Of a stretch of 64,000 nucleotides of DNA, positions 1 to 8,669 are shown one piece after another; position 1 is the stretch's first letter, and every line of letters begins with the position of its first letter. The notes beneath the pieces were generated by a model. The model searched no databases and was not told where the DNA came from. It saw nothing but the letters and a program-made list of their open reading frames with translations. Location: positions 62,001-126,000 of the forward strand of contig CAIQCB010000052.1 in NCBI GenBank assembly GCA_903870245.1, written 5' to 3'. This DNA is from an uncultured Methylocystaceae bacterium. GTDB taxonomy: Bacteria; Pseudomonadota; Alphaproteobacteria; Rhizobiales; Beijerinckiaceae. The position numbers and the translations under genes are program-made.

Positions 1-738
1 GGATTATTATTATTTAGAAACAGACCGCTCTGGCGCACGGTAAGGGGCGGGAGCCGTGAATATGTTAAAAAAATCACAGAAAACTTTACCAATGCTGTCC
101 GCCTCGACGATCCAGTCGAAAGGGTCATCCGTCATCCAGATTGTGTAGAAATCAAAAGCCGGCGAGGATCTCAACAATTTGATCAGGTCGTTATATGCAG
201 CCATGCTGACCAGACATTGGGAATGCTCGCGGATCCGGATGAGGCCGAAAAGGAATTGCTTGGTTGTTTCCACTATACCGAGAACAAAACGCTTCTCCAT
301 TGCGATCCTGCCTTGATGCCGAGAAACAGGAGCGTGTGGTCAAGCTGGAATTACCTGTCTGAAAACAGGAGGCTGGACCCGGCACTGACCGTGACATACT
401 GGATGAATAGTTTGCAAGGGCTCAAAACCGGACGACCGTTATTCGTCTCGCTTAATCCCTATATCCAGCCTCGTGCTGATATGGTTTATAAAGAGATGAC
501 CTATCATCATCCGATATTCAATCAGGAAACCCTCGCCGCCCAGAAGAAGCTCTGGTCTCTGCAAGGCCGTCGACGCACCTGGTTCTGCGGATCCTATTTC
601 GGTTTTGGTTTTCATGAAGACGCCTTGCAGTCAGGCCTCGCCGTGGCGGAGCAATTATCGGGGGCGCGCCGACCCTGGCAGGTAGCAGACGAGTCAGCGC
701 GCATCGTCATTTCCGACCATGAAACGATCCGCCCATGA
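1..738 (+). CDS. NAD/FAD-binding amine-oxidase-like oxidoreductase (COG2907 type), 5' partial
   Basis: The frame is open from base 1 to the TGA at 736-738, so the N-terminus with the Rossmann FAD motif lies outside the window; 245 residues are visible. The motif WRTVRGGSREYV near residues 11-22 of the fragment, and the tail containing LWSLQGRRRTWFCGSYFGFGFHEDAL, split here as LWSLQGRRRTWFCGS and FGFGFHED, match the C-terminal half of COG2907 flavoproteins. The family usually travels with DUF1365 and a CFA-type methyltransferase, exactly as here; its stop overlaps the next start (ATGA). In Rhodobacter such clusters are linked to singlet-oxygen response and modified fatty acids (family knowledge). 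The substrate here is unknown, but a modified acyl chain is a reasonable inference. Confidence 0.85.
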   Translation, partial: GLLLFRNRPLWRTVRGGSREYVKKITENFTNAVRLDDPVERVIRHPDCVEIKSRRGSQQFDQVVICSHADQTLGMLADPDEAEKELLGCFHYTENKTLLHCDPALMPRNRSVWSSWNYLSENRRLDPALTVTYWMNSLQGLKTGRPLFVSLNPYIQPRADMVYKEMTYHHPIFNQETLAAQKKLWSLQGRRRTWFCGSYFGFGFHEDALQSGLAVAEQLSGARRPWQVADESARIVISDHETIRP

Positions 739-1529
739 CGGGTGCGACTCAACAACCCGTAACCGGCCTTTATGTCGGCGACGTTGTCCATCGACGATTT
801 TCGCCGAAAAGACACAAGTTGGAATACAGAATATTTTCGCTGTTTGTCGATCTCGACAGCATTAATGAATTAAGCCAAAAGTCATGGCTCTTTTCTGTAA
901 ACAGACTCAATTTTATCAGCTTTCATGACACTGATTACGGGGATCAATCGAGAGAGCTGAAAAGCTATATCAGGAGCGAAGTCAAATCACACTATCCGAC
1001 ACTCGAGATTGATAAGATCTTTCTGCTCACGATGCCACGCGTACTCGGATATGTCTTCAATCCCTTGAGCGTTTACTTTTGTTATGATAGCAAAGATGCA
1101 TTACAGGCAATTCTCTACGAAGTCTCCAATACTTTTGGCCAAAGACATAATTATATCTTCAAAACAGGCGAATCCAAAAGCCAGAAACACCAGCACGAAT
1201 GCTCTAAGGTATTTTATGTATCTCCATTTCTGGAAATGGGTTTGCGATATAAATTTACCATAACCAATCCTGGCCAATCCTTCCTCCTCGCTATTCAGGC
1301 GACCAAGGATGCCGATATCGTCATGAATGCCGCCCAAACCATGACATTCTCAGAGCTCTCAGACAAAAACCTTGCCCGGGTTTTCTTGTCAATTCCATTT
1401 ATGACTATGAAGGTGATGGCAGGGATTCATCTCGAAGCTTTCATGCTTTGGATGAAAGGCGTCAGGCTCGTTCCCAACACATGGCCTGTCGATAAAGTAA
1501 CACGCTTCATTCGCGACCAAGGGCGCTGA
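735..1529 (+). CDS. DUF1365 family protein
   Basis: 264 residues. The family signature is clear: VVHRRFSPKRHKLEY at about residues 17-31 and PRVLGYVFNPLSVYFCYD at 101-118. The start codon overlaps the upstream oxidoreductase stop by four bases, and the stop is 11 bases before the next start, so the three genes almost certainly form one transcript. DUF1365 proteins have no established biochemical role; they recur between COG2907 oxidoreductases and cyclopropane-fatty-acid synthase homologues, which points to membrane-lipid acyl-chain modification. There is no signal peptide, so a cytoplasmic or membrane-peripheral protein is likely. Identification is secure, function is not. Confidence 0.9.
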   Translation: MTGATQQPVTGLYVGDVVHRRFSPKRHKLEYRIFSLFVDLDSINELSQKSWLFSVNRLNFISFHDTDYGDQSRELKSYIRSEVKSHYPTLEIDKIFLLTMPRVLGYVFNPLSVYFCYDSKDALQAILYEVSNTFGQRHNYIFKTGESKSQKHQHECSKVFYVSPFLEMGLRYKFTITNPGQSFLLAIQATKDADIVMNAAQTMTFSELSDKNLARVFLSIPFMTMKVMAGIHLEAFMLWMKGVRLVPNTWPVDKVTRFIRDQGR

Positions 1530-1540
1530 AGGATACTCCT

Positions 1541-2788
1541 ATGACCTTTAACGTAACCCAACACAGTCGTCGCCAAACCAACGGGGCTTTCTCCGGTAAA
1601 ATCGAAGAAAAGGTCTTGGGCTATTTTATTGCCGGTCTTCTCAATAAGATTCGTTTTGGCAGTCTCAGCATCACGCTACCGGATGGATCGCGAATCGAGA
1701 GTAAACGCTACGATCCCGAGTTGCACGCCAACATAATTATTCGCAACTCATCAGCGCTTCGCAAATTGATGCTTGGTGGCTCGATTGGTTTTTCGGAAAG
1801 CTATATTAACGGATGCTGGAGCAGCCCGGATCTGGCCAAACTGATCGAAATTCTGGCGTTGAACGGAGAAACGCTTGCCGGAGGATTAATGGGCTCCCCG
1901 CCGATGAGATTGTCGAATTATCTTCGTCATCGTTTCAGAAGAAACTCTCGCCGGGGCAGCAAGAGCAATATTCGTTACCACTATGATCTCGGTAATGATT
2001 TTTATGCGAGATGGCTTGATCAGGACATGATCTACTCCTCCGCAATTTTTTCGCGGGGCGAGGATAATCTTGAACAGGCACAGAGAAGAAAACTGGAGCG
2101 TATTGTCGAGTTGCTCGATATTTCACAGCAACATAACGTTCTTGAAATCGGCTGCGGCTGGGGCGCCCTCACGCGCTACATCGCCGAGCGCAAGAATGCG
2201 CGGGTGCACGGGATAACATTGTCGAAAGAGCAGTTAAACTATGCGCAACGCGCGGTTCGGGAATCGGAAAATGGGTCGCTTATCTCGCTGGAATTTACCG
2301 ATTATCGCGATGTCGAGGAAACCTACGACAGAATTGTCTCGATTGAAATGATCGAGGCTGTCGGCGAAGAGTTTCTTCCCGATTACTTCAAGACGATCAA
2401 GGATCGCCTCAGACCGGGCGGACGTGCCGTTATTCAGGCAATCACCATCGATGAAGAAAGGTTCGATCGCTACAGGTCATCGCCAGATTTTATTCAGAAA
2501 TACATTTTTCCTGGTGGGTTTCTGACGACCAAGACCATGATGCGTCGTTATGCGGATCACGCGGGCCTTGATCTGGGTCATACGGAATTTTTCGGAAAAA
2601 GCTACGCACGTACCCTTAATGAATGGCGCGCTCGGTTCATGACGAATTGGGCGGAGATCAGTCAGCTTGGATATTCCGATCAGTTCAGGAACATGTGGGA
2701 TTTTTATCTTGCCTATTGCGAAGGGGGATTCAACGCCGGATCGATCGATGTTGGTCTGTATGTCTTAACACGCCAAAACAATGACTGA
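1541..2788 (+). CDS. cfa: cyclopropane-fatty-acyl-phospholipid synthase family methyltransferase
   Basis: 415 residues, a normal family length. HYDLGNDFY lies at 147-155, the SAM-binding motif VLEIGCGWG at 200-208, SIEMIEAVGEEF at 267-278 and YIFPGG at 321-326, all typical of CFA/mycolic-acid-type methyltransferases acting on unsaturated phospholipid acyl chains. An AAGGA ribosome-binding site precedes the ATG. True CFA synthases add a methylene bridge; homologues in COG2907/DUF1365 clusters (UfaM of Rhodobacter is the characterised case) can instead methylate the chain on the way to furan fatty acids, so the exact product is open. Codons here are less GC-rich than in the central part of the window. 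Confidence 0.92.
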   Translation: MTFNVTQHSRRQTNGAFSGKIEEKVLGYFIAGLLNKIRFGSLSITLPDGSRIESKRYDPELHANIIIRNSSALRKLMLGGSIGFSESYINGCWSSPDLAKLIEILALNGETLAGGLMGSPPMRLSNYLRHRFRRNSRRGSKSNIRYHYDLGNDFYARWLDQDMIYSSAIFSRGEDNLEQAQRRKLERIVELLDISQQHNVLEIGCGWGALTRYIAERKNARVHGITLSKEQLNYAQRAVRESENGSLISLEFTDYRDVEETYDRIVSIEMIEAVGEEFLPDYFKTIKDRLRPGGRAVIQAITIDEERFDRYRSSPDFIQKYIFPGGFLTTKTMMRRYADHAGLDLGHTEFFGKSYARTLNEWRARFMTNWAEISQLGYSDQFRNMWDFYLAYCEGGFNAGSIDVGLYVLTRQNND

Positions 2789-2970
2789 TGAACAACACGC
2801 AGTATTTCCGGGGTATTTCTTTCCAGGTTGAAGTGTCGCAAGACAAGACTACGTTCTCACGCTCTGCGTTGACGAGTGTCGCCCCGCTCAGTATTTCAGA
2901 GCAGACCAGAATTCACTCCTCAAACATGGCGCGGTCTGGTTCAAATGAGCCGAGATTGACAGGAATCTGA
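2788..2970 (+). CDS. small ORF coupled to the cfa stop, doubtful
   Basis: A 60-codon frame begins in a TGATG overlap with the cfa stop, the arrangement used for translational coupling, and runs to 2970. The product is Ser/Thr-rich, without a membrane segment or recognisable motif. It may be the degraded remains of a fourth cluster gene, or chance. I do not recognise it. The following 169 bases to tadC hold no gene or clear terminator hairpin. Confidence 0.22.
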   Translation: MNNTQYFRGISFQVEVSQDKTTFSRSALTSVAPLSISEQTRIHSSNMARSGSNEPRLTGI

Positions 2971-3139
2971 ACAAAGCCCCTGTAAATTAAATGGCGAACC
3001 TTATCGAACAGGTGAAAAGTATGTGATCGCCCTGCGACACGCGTTCGTGATCGTCATTCTTATGGAAAACCATCTCGACTTATTGACCATTACCAGACGA
3101 ACGAACAGCAAATTATTCAAGGCTGATTTTCGTAATAGG

Positions 3140-4105
3140 CTACAAATTCTTCATGGCGCTCAGGACGGCCGGTCCCAGAATGACGGCGATAAGCACTGGT
3201 AGAAAAAAAACGATCATTGGAACGGTGAGTTTCGGCGGTAATGCTGCGCCTTTTTTCTCCGCTTCGATCATCCGCTGGTCCCGGATTTCCTTCGCCGTCA
3301 CACGGAGTGCCTGGCCCAGCGCCGTGCCGTATTTTTCGGCCTGTATAAGGCTGGTGGTGATTTGCTTGACCCCATCCAGTTCGGTGCGGGCCGCCAGGTT
3401 GACATAGGCGCTTCTGCGATCCGGGAGATAGGAGAGTTCGGCGGTTGTTAACGCAAACTCTTCAGCCAACGGTAGTGATTGCATACCGATTTCCATACTG
3501 ACGCGACGAAACGCATGTTCGATCGACATGCCAGACTCGATACAAATCAGCAATAGATCGAGAGCGTCAGGCAAGGCGCGTTGCATCAAAGCCTGTCTTT
3601 TAACGCTTATATTTTTGATATAGATCTCCGGCGCCTTGATCCCGAGATAAAGAGAGACGATCAATATTCCGATCTTCTTGCCCAGAACCATATCTTCCGG
3701 GGCGAGGCCGAATGTGTAGGCGACCGCGACGGCAAAAAACACCTGCGGCGCAACAAGTCTTGAGAAGAGAAACGCCGTCTCGGCTTGCGGTCCACGAAAG
3801 CCGGCGACGGCCAGACGGGCTCTGACGTCATCTGCGCTCAACCAGCGACTGAGCGCGAGTTTCTCGACAATATCCTTGATGTAACCGCGTTGCTGATGTC
3901 GCAATGGCTTCGAACCGGCGCTCTGCGCTGTGCGTTGGCGCTGGCGCAATCGCTCCCGCTCCGATGCAATGCTTTTCATGCGCTTGGCCAGCGTATCAGA
4001 GGGAGACAGCAACGAGGCAAGCGTCATTAATGTCGCTCCTACACAGAGCGCCACAAATATTGCTAGAAGAAAATCCGGCTCAACGAGCTCATCGATGAGA
4101 CTCAT
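3140..4105 (-). CDS. tadC: Tad pilus inner-membrane platform protein TadC
   Basis: 321 residues with an N-terminal membrane segment (FLLAIFVALCVGATLMTL), a cytoplasmic basic stretch, and a T2SF/GspF domain over roughly residues 170-290 with the typical LPDALDLLLICIESG segment; it ends in further hydrophobic helices. With TadB it forms the inner-membrane platform on which the CpaF ATPase drives pilus assembly. It is the last gene of the minus-strand operon, 27 bases after tadB. TadC is told from TadB by position and by the LPDALDL signature. Confidence 0.93.
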   Translation of the reverse strand: MSLIDELVEPDFLLAIFVALCVGATLMTLASLLSPSDTLAKRMKSIASERERLRQRQRTAQSAGSKPLRHQQRGYIKDIVEKLALSRWLSADDVRARLAVAGFRGPQAETAFLFSRLVAPQVFFAVAVAYTFGLAPEDMVLGKKIGILIVSLYLGIKAPEIYIKNISVKRQALMQRALPDALDLLLICIESGMSIEHAFRRVSMEIGMQSLPLAEEFALTTAELSYLPDRRSAYVNLAARTELDGVKQITTSLIQAEKYGTALGQALRVTAKEIRDQRMIEAEKKGAALPPKLTVPMIVFFLPVLIAVILGPAVLSAMKNL

Positions 4106-4132
4106 GGGGAACCAATCCTCGACCGAATAAGC

Positions 4133-5158
4133 TTAAATATCGAAATTGATCATCTGTTTCATGATGTAAACGCCAGTCATCATCCACAGCATTCCGCCGC
4201 CCAGGATAAGCTTGCCCGAACTTGTCGTAAACAGCACGGCCAAATAGTTTGGATTTGAAAAGTATACGGCCAACATAACAATAAAAGGCATGGAACCGAT
4301 GATTCCAGCCGAAACCTTCGCTTCATTGGAGAGTGCGCCAATCTTCTCCCTCATTTTTTTTCGATCGCGTAAAATACCCGATAAATTTCCCAGCGTCTCG
4401 CCAAGATTACCTCCGCTTTGCGATTGAATCGTGAGAACAATGGAGAAAAACATCGTTTCAGGCGTTGGGATGCGTTCAGCCATGCGTTCTGCCGCCTCGC
4501 CGAGTGTGATCCCAAACGCCAGATTCTCGACCAGAATGCGAAATTCGCTCCTGACTGGCTCCGGCGCCTCCCTAGCGATAATATTCAAGCATTCATTCAC
4601 AGGCAGTCCGGCGCGAACGCCGCGGACAACGGTTTCAAGCGCCATCGGAAAGTTATAAACAAATTTTCCAATCCGCCTGTCACGCAGATAATTCAACAAC
4701 CAGTTGGGAAGGCCAAAGGCAATAGTGATCGCAATCCCGGCAGGAACAAGGATCTGATCCATTATAACATATAAAACGCCCCCAACGACTAGACCAACGC
4801 CAGCGGCGATCGACATAAAAACAGGCGGCGAGATTTCCAGACCGGCCTGAGCGATTCGCATATCAAGTTTGAGTCGTTTTTTTTTCTCGTTCTGGTTTGC
4901 AACCTCCTGCAGGTTTTCGGCGATAGTTTTCCGGCGTTTCTGGAGATCTGACGCCGAACGTGTATCCTGCGCCACGGCTCTCGTGTCGCTCCCCCCTATC
5001 GCCATGGCTCTTTTTTTAACACGATCCTTCGCCTCAAATATCGGAAAAACAACGCCCAATAGTAATGTTAGAACTGCAAGGATAATGAGACCGATGAACA
5101 GCAAATCGCTATCGATGAATTCAGGAAAGACTGGTCCTGTAACGTCAAGCAGGTTCAT
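4133..5158 (-). CDS. tadB: Tad pilus inner-membrane platform protein TadB
   Basis: 341 residues with an N-terminal helix (LLFIGLIILAVLTLLLGVVF), a charged cytoplasmic linker and a T2SF domain containing FPMALETVVRGVRAGLPV and the QSGGNLGETLGNLSGILRD motif, followed by two C-terminal hydrophobic segments. It pairs with TadC as the assembly platform of Flp pili. Its ATG overlaps the cpaF stop by four bases, so expression is probably translationally coupled to the ATPase. Confidence 0.95.
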   Translation of the reverse strand: MNLLDVTGPVFPEFIDSDLLFIGLIILAVLTLLLGVVFPIFEAKDRVKKRAMAIGGSDTRAVAQDTRSASDLQKRRKTIAENLQEVANQNEKKKRLKLDMRIAQAGLEISPPVFMSIAAGVGLVVGGVLYVIMDQILVPAGIAITIAFGLPNWLLNYLRDRRIGKFVYNFPMALETVVRGVRAGLPVNECLNIIAREAPEPVRSEFRILVENLAFGITLGEAAERMAERIPTPETMFFSIVLTIQSQSGGNLGETLGNLSGILRDRKKMREKIGALSNEAKVSAGIIGSMPFIVMLAVYFSNPNYLAVLFTTSSGKLILGGGMLWMMTGVYIMKQMINFDI

Positions 5159-6576
5159 TGTGAGTCCGGACCTTCTGCGGATTCAAGAGCCTGGGCAAGT
5201 CGCGCTTCTTCACCATAAGAGCGCGCCCGTTCCCAGAAACGGGGCCTGACAATGCCGGTGGACCGATGCCTGCCTATAATACGGCCGTTCGAATCTTCGC
5301 CAATCATTTCATAGAGAAGTAGATCCTGGAGAGTGATCACATCTCCTTCTGAACCGACAACCTCCGTCACATGCGTGATGCGTCGGGAGCCATCGCGCAG
5401 ACGCGCGGCCTGAATGATAATATCGATGGAAGAAATCATCATTTCGCGCACTGTTTTCGATGGCAAGGTAAAGCCGCCCATGCTGATCATCGATTCTATT
5501 CGGCTGAGAGCTTCGCGGGGCGTATTAGCGTGAATCGTTCCCATCGAACCATCATGACCTGTATTCATCGCCTGCAAGAGATCGAAGGCCTCCGGTCCAC
5601 GCACCTCGCCGACAATAATACGTTCTGGCCGCATACGCAGACAATTCTTCACCAGATCGCGCATCGTGATCGCCCCCTGTCCTTCAAGGTTCGGGGGCCG
5701 GGTTTCAAGCCGAACGACATGAGGTTGCTGAAGTTGTAGTTCAGCCGCATCCTCGCATGTTATGACGCGTTCATCACGATCGATATAATTTGTAAGACAG
5801 TTCAACAGGGTTGTTTTGCCTGAACCGGTTCCACCGGAGATCACGACATTGCAACGGACGCGGCCAATGATCTTCAAAACCTCGCCGCCCTCCGGAGAAA
5901 TGGCTCCAAAACGCACCAGCTGATCCAGCGTGAGTTTGTCCTTCTTGAACTTCCGAATTGTCAGCGCCGGCCCATCAATCGCCAGTGGCGGCGCAATGAC
6001 ATTGACGCGCGATCCGTCCAAAAGGCGCGCATCGCAAATTGGAGACGACTCATCGACGCGACGGCCGACCTGAGAAACGATTCGCTGACAAATATTCATC
6101 AACTGGGCGTTATCCCGGAAGCGAATGCCTGTAAGCTGGATCTTTCCGCCCACTTCGATGAATGTCCTTTCGGCTCCATTGACCATGATGTCTGCGATAT
6201 CGTCCCGTGCGAGTAAGGGCTCCAGGGGACCATATCCCAGCACGTCGTTACAAATGTCTTCGAGCATTTCCTCCTGCTCGGCGATAGACATGACAAAACT
6301 TTTGATGGCGATAATCTCTTTAATGATATCTCGTATTTCCTTGCGGGCGCTCAACGGGTCCAGCCGGGCGAGCTGCGCCATATCTATGGCTTCGACCAGC
6401 GCGCCAAAAATGGTGCTTTTATTCGAATAGTAATCATCCGACTTTATACGATCCGGTTTGACTTGCGTTCCGGCTTCACCCTTCACATCGACAGACGGTG
6501 TCGCGCTCAATGGCGCTTTCGCCGGTTCCTGCCGGCGTTCAGCGGGCGACTCAACAGCTGTGCGCTTGCCAAACAT
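5155..6576 (-). CDS. cpaF: Tad pilus assembly ATPase CpaF (TadA)
   Basis: 473 residues. This is the secretion-type ATPase that powers Flp pilus assembly. Walker [10 protein letters not shown] lies at 248-256, Walker [10 protein letters not shown] at 319-327, and the His-box [11 protein letters not shown] at 340-350; the N-terminal ~60 residues are variable and charged, as is usual. It lies 12 bases after cpaE and overlaps tadB by four bases. All catalytic motifs are intact. Confidence 0.97.
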   Translation of the reverse strand: MFGKRTAVESPAERRQEPAKAPLSATPSVDVKGEAGTQVKPDRIKSDDYYSNKSTIFGALVEAIDMAQLARLDPLSARKEIRDIIKEIIAIKSFVMSIAEQEEMLEDICNDVLGYGPLEPLLARDDIADIMVNGAERTFIEVGGKIQLTGIRFRDNAQLMNICQRIVSQVGRRVDESSPICDARLLDGSRVNVIAPPLAIDGPALTIRKFKKDKLTLDQLVRFGAISPEGGEVLKIIGRVRCNVVISGGTGSGKTTLLNCLTNYIDRDERVITCEDAAELQLQQPHVVRLETRPPNLEGQGAITMRDLVKNCLRMRPERIIVGEVRGPEAFDLLQAMNTGHDGSMGTIHANTPREALSRIESMISMGGFTLPSKTVREMMISSIDIIIQAARLRDGSRRITHVTEVVGSEGDVITLQDLLLYEMIGEDSNGRIIGRHRSTGIVRPRFWERARSYGEEARLAQALESAEGPDSQ

Positions 6577-6588
6577 GCCTCAATCTTT

Positions 6589-7893
6589 CTATGCGTTTTG
6601 CGCCAGGCTGGTCTTTTTCAGACCGAGACGGGCCAGCATGGCGCCGATGGGTCCTGTCTTGACGACACTCGGCGGCGTCCGGCCCATCAATTGATATCCG
6701 AGGGATGAGAGCAGCGACACAATTTGCGCCGAAGGATCGATTTCTTCGACCATTTGACCATTATTGGTTGCGGAGCCGAAGAGTTTCGCATCGAAAGGAG
6801 AGACGATAAGGGGGCCGGCGTCGAGCGTCTTGGCGAATTCTACGGGAGATATTTCAGGCCGTTTAGGCAAGCCGACGGTATTCAATATGACATGCGGCGG
6901 ATGATCGTTACGGCGTAGCGTCTTGAGCGTTTGGATCAGGTTCCTGGCGTTGCGTAAATTGGCGAGATCTGGCGCGGTGACGATTACAAGCTCATCCATC
7001 GCTGTCATCACATGCCGGGTCCAGGCCATCCATTGATGAGGAATATCGAGGATAATGACAGGTGTTGTCGAGCGAAGAATGTCGATTGTCGCGTCAATGG
7101 CGGTTTCGGGCAGGTCGTAAAGACGATCCAGAGTAGCGGGCGCAGAGAGAATGCTCAATCTGTCACTGCATTTCACCATGAGTCTATCGATGAATGTTTC
7201 ATCAATGCGATCTGGCGAATAGATGGCGTCTGCGACGCCTTGAGGCGGATCTTGATTGAAATCCAGCGCCGTGGTCCCGAAGGGCAAATCGAGATCGACA
7301 ATGATTCCCTGTGTCTTGAGCGACCGGGTGATGGCCCAGCCGAGGTTATGGGCAATCGTGGAAGCGCCAACCCCTCCCTTGGCCCCTACGACGCCAATCG
7401 TTCGACCAAGCCCCTGAGCGACCTCACCCGAGTAAAGACTTGAAAGTTGACGGATAAACGTCAGGATTCCGAAAGGTTTGACGATGTAATCGCTGACGCC
7501 GAGCTTCAGTAGGTCCCGATAAAGTTTTATGTCGTTCTCGTTCCCGATAACAACCAGTTTTGTGTCGCTGTCACAAAAAGCTGCGAGACTTTCAAGTTGC
7601 CGGAAGAGAAGCTCTCGCGCTCCCGATGTTTCGATGACGAGTAAATTCGGGGTGGGTTTGTCGCGAAAAGCCTCCAGTGCGGCTGTCATACCGCCCATTT
7701 GGGTTTTGGTAACAGTTCTCGTCAACCGCCGGTCTGCGGCGGCTTCTTCAATCATCCCGGCAAATTCCTCCGTTTCGCAAAACGCCTGGATCGATATCCT
7801 CGGCAGTGGCGCGATTTGCGTCTCTGTCTCTTCTGAAGCCCGGGGCGCCTGACTGAAGTCGTCACCATGCGGCGACACGCTAACGTCGCTCAC
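6589..7893 (-). CDS. cpaE: Tad pilus localisation protein CpaE, receiver-like plus ParA/MinD-like ATPase
   Basis: 434 residues. Residues ~35-150 form a degenerate receiver-like domain; residues ~165-420 are a MinD/ParA-type ATPase. The P-loop reads GAKGGVGAST (170-179), with Ala where most deviant Walker A motifs have Lys; that is normal for CpaE. CpaE (TadZ) positions the pilus apparatus at the cell pole in Caulobacter. The ATG overlaps the cpaD stop by four bases. Confidence 0.94.
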   Translation of the reverse strand: MSDVSVSPHGDDFSQAPRASEETETQIAPLPRISIQAFCETEEFAGMIEEAAADRRLTRTVTKTQMGGMTAALEAFRDKPTPNLLVIETSGARELLFRQLESLAAFCDSDTKLVVIGNENDIKLYRDLLKLGVSDYIVKPFGILTFIRQLSSLYSGEVAQGLGRTIGVVGAKGGVGASTIAHNLGWAITRSLKTQGIIVDLDLPFGTTALDFNQDPPQGVADAIYSPDRIDETFIDRLMVKCSDRLSILSAPATLDRLYDLPETAIDATIDILRSTTPVIILDIPHQWMAWTRHVMTAMDELVIVTAPDLANLRNARNLIQTLKTLRRNDHPPHVILNTVGLPKRPEISPVEFAKTLDAGPLIVSPFDAKLFGSATNNGQMVEEIDPSAQIVSLLSSLGYQLMGRTPPSVVKTGPIGAMLARLGLKKTSLAQNA

Positions 7894-8657
7894 AATTGCC
7901 CTCCAACCTTACTGATCGATTGATCCTCCTGAGGCCACTGCGTGCTCGGATCCTTGCCTGTGCGGATGTTATCTATTGCGCGCATCCGGGCCAGCGTATC
8001 CGTAGACGTTTCGCCGCGCGGACCGGCAAGATCCCTTGGATCAGCGATTTGAGCGGCGAAAGTCTGCTGTGACGCGCATCCGAAATTCCACCAGGTTATG
8101 TTTTGCCATCCCTCAAGCGATCCTCCGGAGGCAAGGTCCTCTGGCCACTCGCCGCACCGTCCCGAGACTTTCGCCTTGATCCCGGTAAATGACAGACGCA
8201 ATGGCGCAGCGAGATTCTGATCGCTCACACGATAATCCTCGATTATCACCTTTGCGTCCAAACCCGCCGCTGTCAGCGCTCTGCGTACGGCGAGGATCTT
8301 TGCTGCTGTGTTTTTGGCTGCATCGCCGCCGACAGGTCGTCTTAATGTCACCGGTCCGTGGCCAAAACGACGATAATGATCGGCAAATTCACGAATACGT
8401 CCGCCAGTCGCGTAATCGATTCGTCCGGCGATCACAGCCGGAAACAGATCGACGACATGCGGCGTATCCGCGAGCACGACCGGATGGCGGTCACGATACT
8501 CATAAGGCGTCGCCGGCGGCGGCATCACACGCGGGGCGCTGCAACCGGCGAGCGCCGCGACCGATCCCATAGCCAGCATGATGCGCCAGATACAAAACCT
8601 GCTGTGTCTGGGGATAATTTGTGTTCTGGCGCCTTTTGCAATCATGATATCATCCAT
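7890..8657 (-). CDS. cpaD: Tad pilus outer-membrane lipoprotein CpaD
   Basis: 255 residues. The N-terminus has a basic stretch, a hydrophobic segment and the lipobox LAGC, so the mature protein starts at the Cys near residue 39. The body carries the CpaD pattern ending in a Cys-containing W-WNFGC segment. The family helps place or stabilise the CpaC secretin. Start choice is uncertain by a few codons (ATG at 8657 or 8645). It lies 12 bases after cpaC. Confidence 0.9.
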   Translation of the reverse strand: MDDIMIAKGARTQIIPRHSRFCIWRIMLAMGSVAALAGCSAPRVMPPPATPYEYRDRHPVVLADTPHVVDLFPAVIAGRIDYATGGRIREFADHYRRFGHGPVTLRRPVGGDAAKNTAAKILAVRRALTAAGLDAKVIIEDYRVSDQNLAAPLRLSFTGIKAKVSGRCGEWPEDLASGGSLEGWQNITWWNFGCASQQTFAAQIADPRDLAGPRGETSTDTLARMRAIDNIRTGKDPSTQWPQEDQSISKVGGQL

Positions 8658-8669
8658 CCTGCCCCGCGA

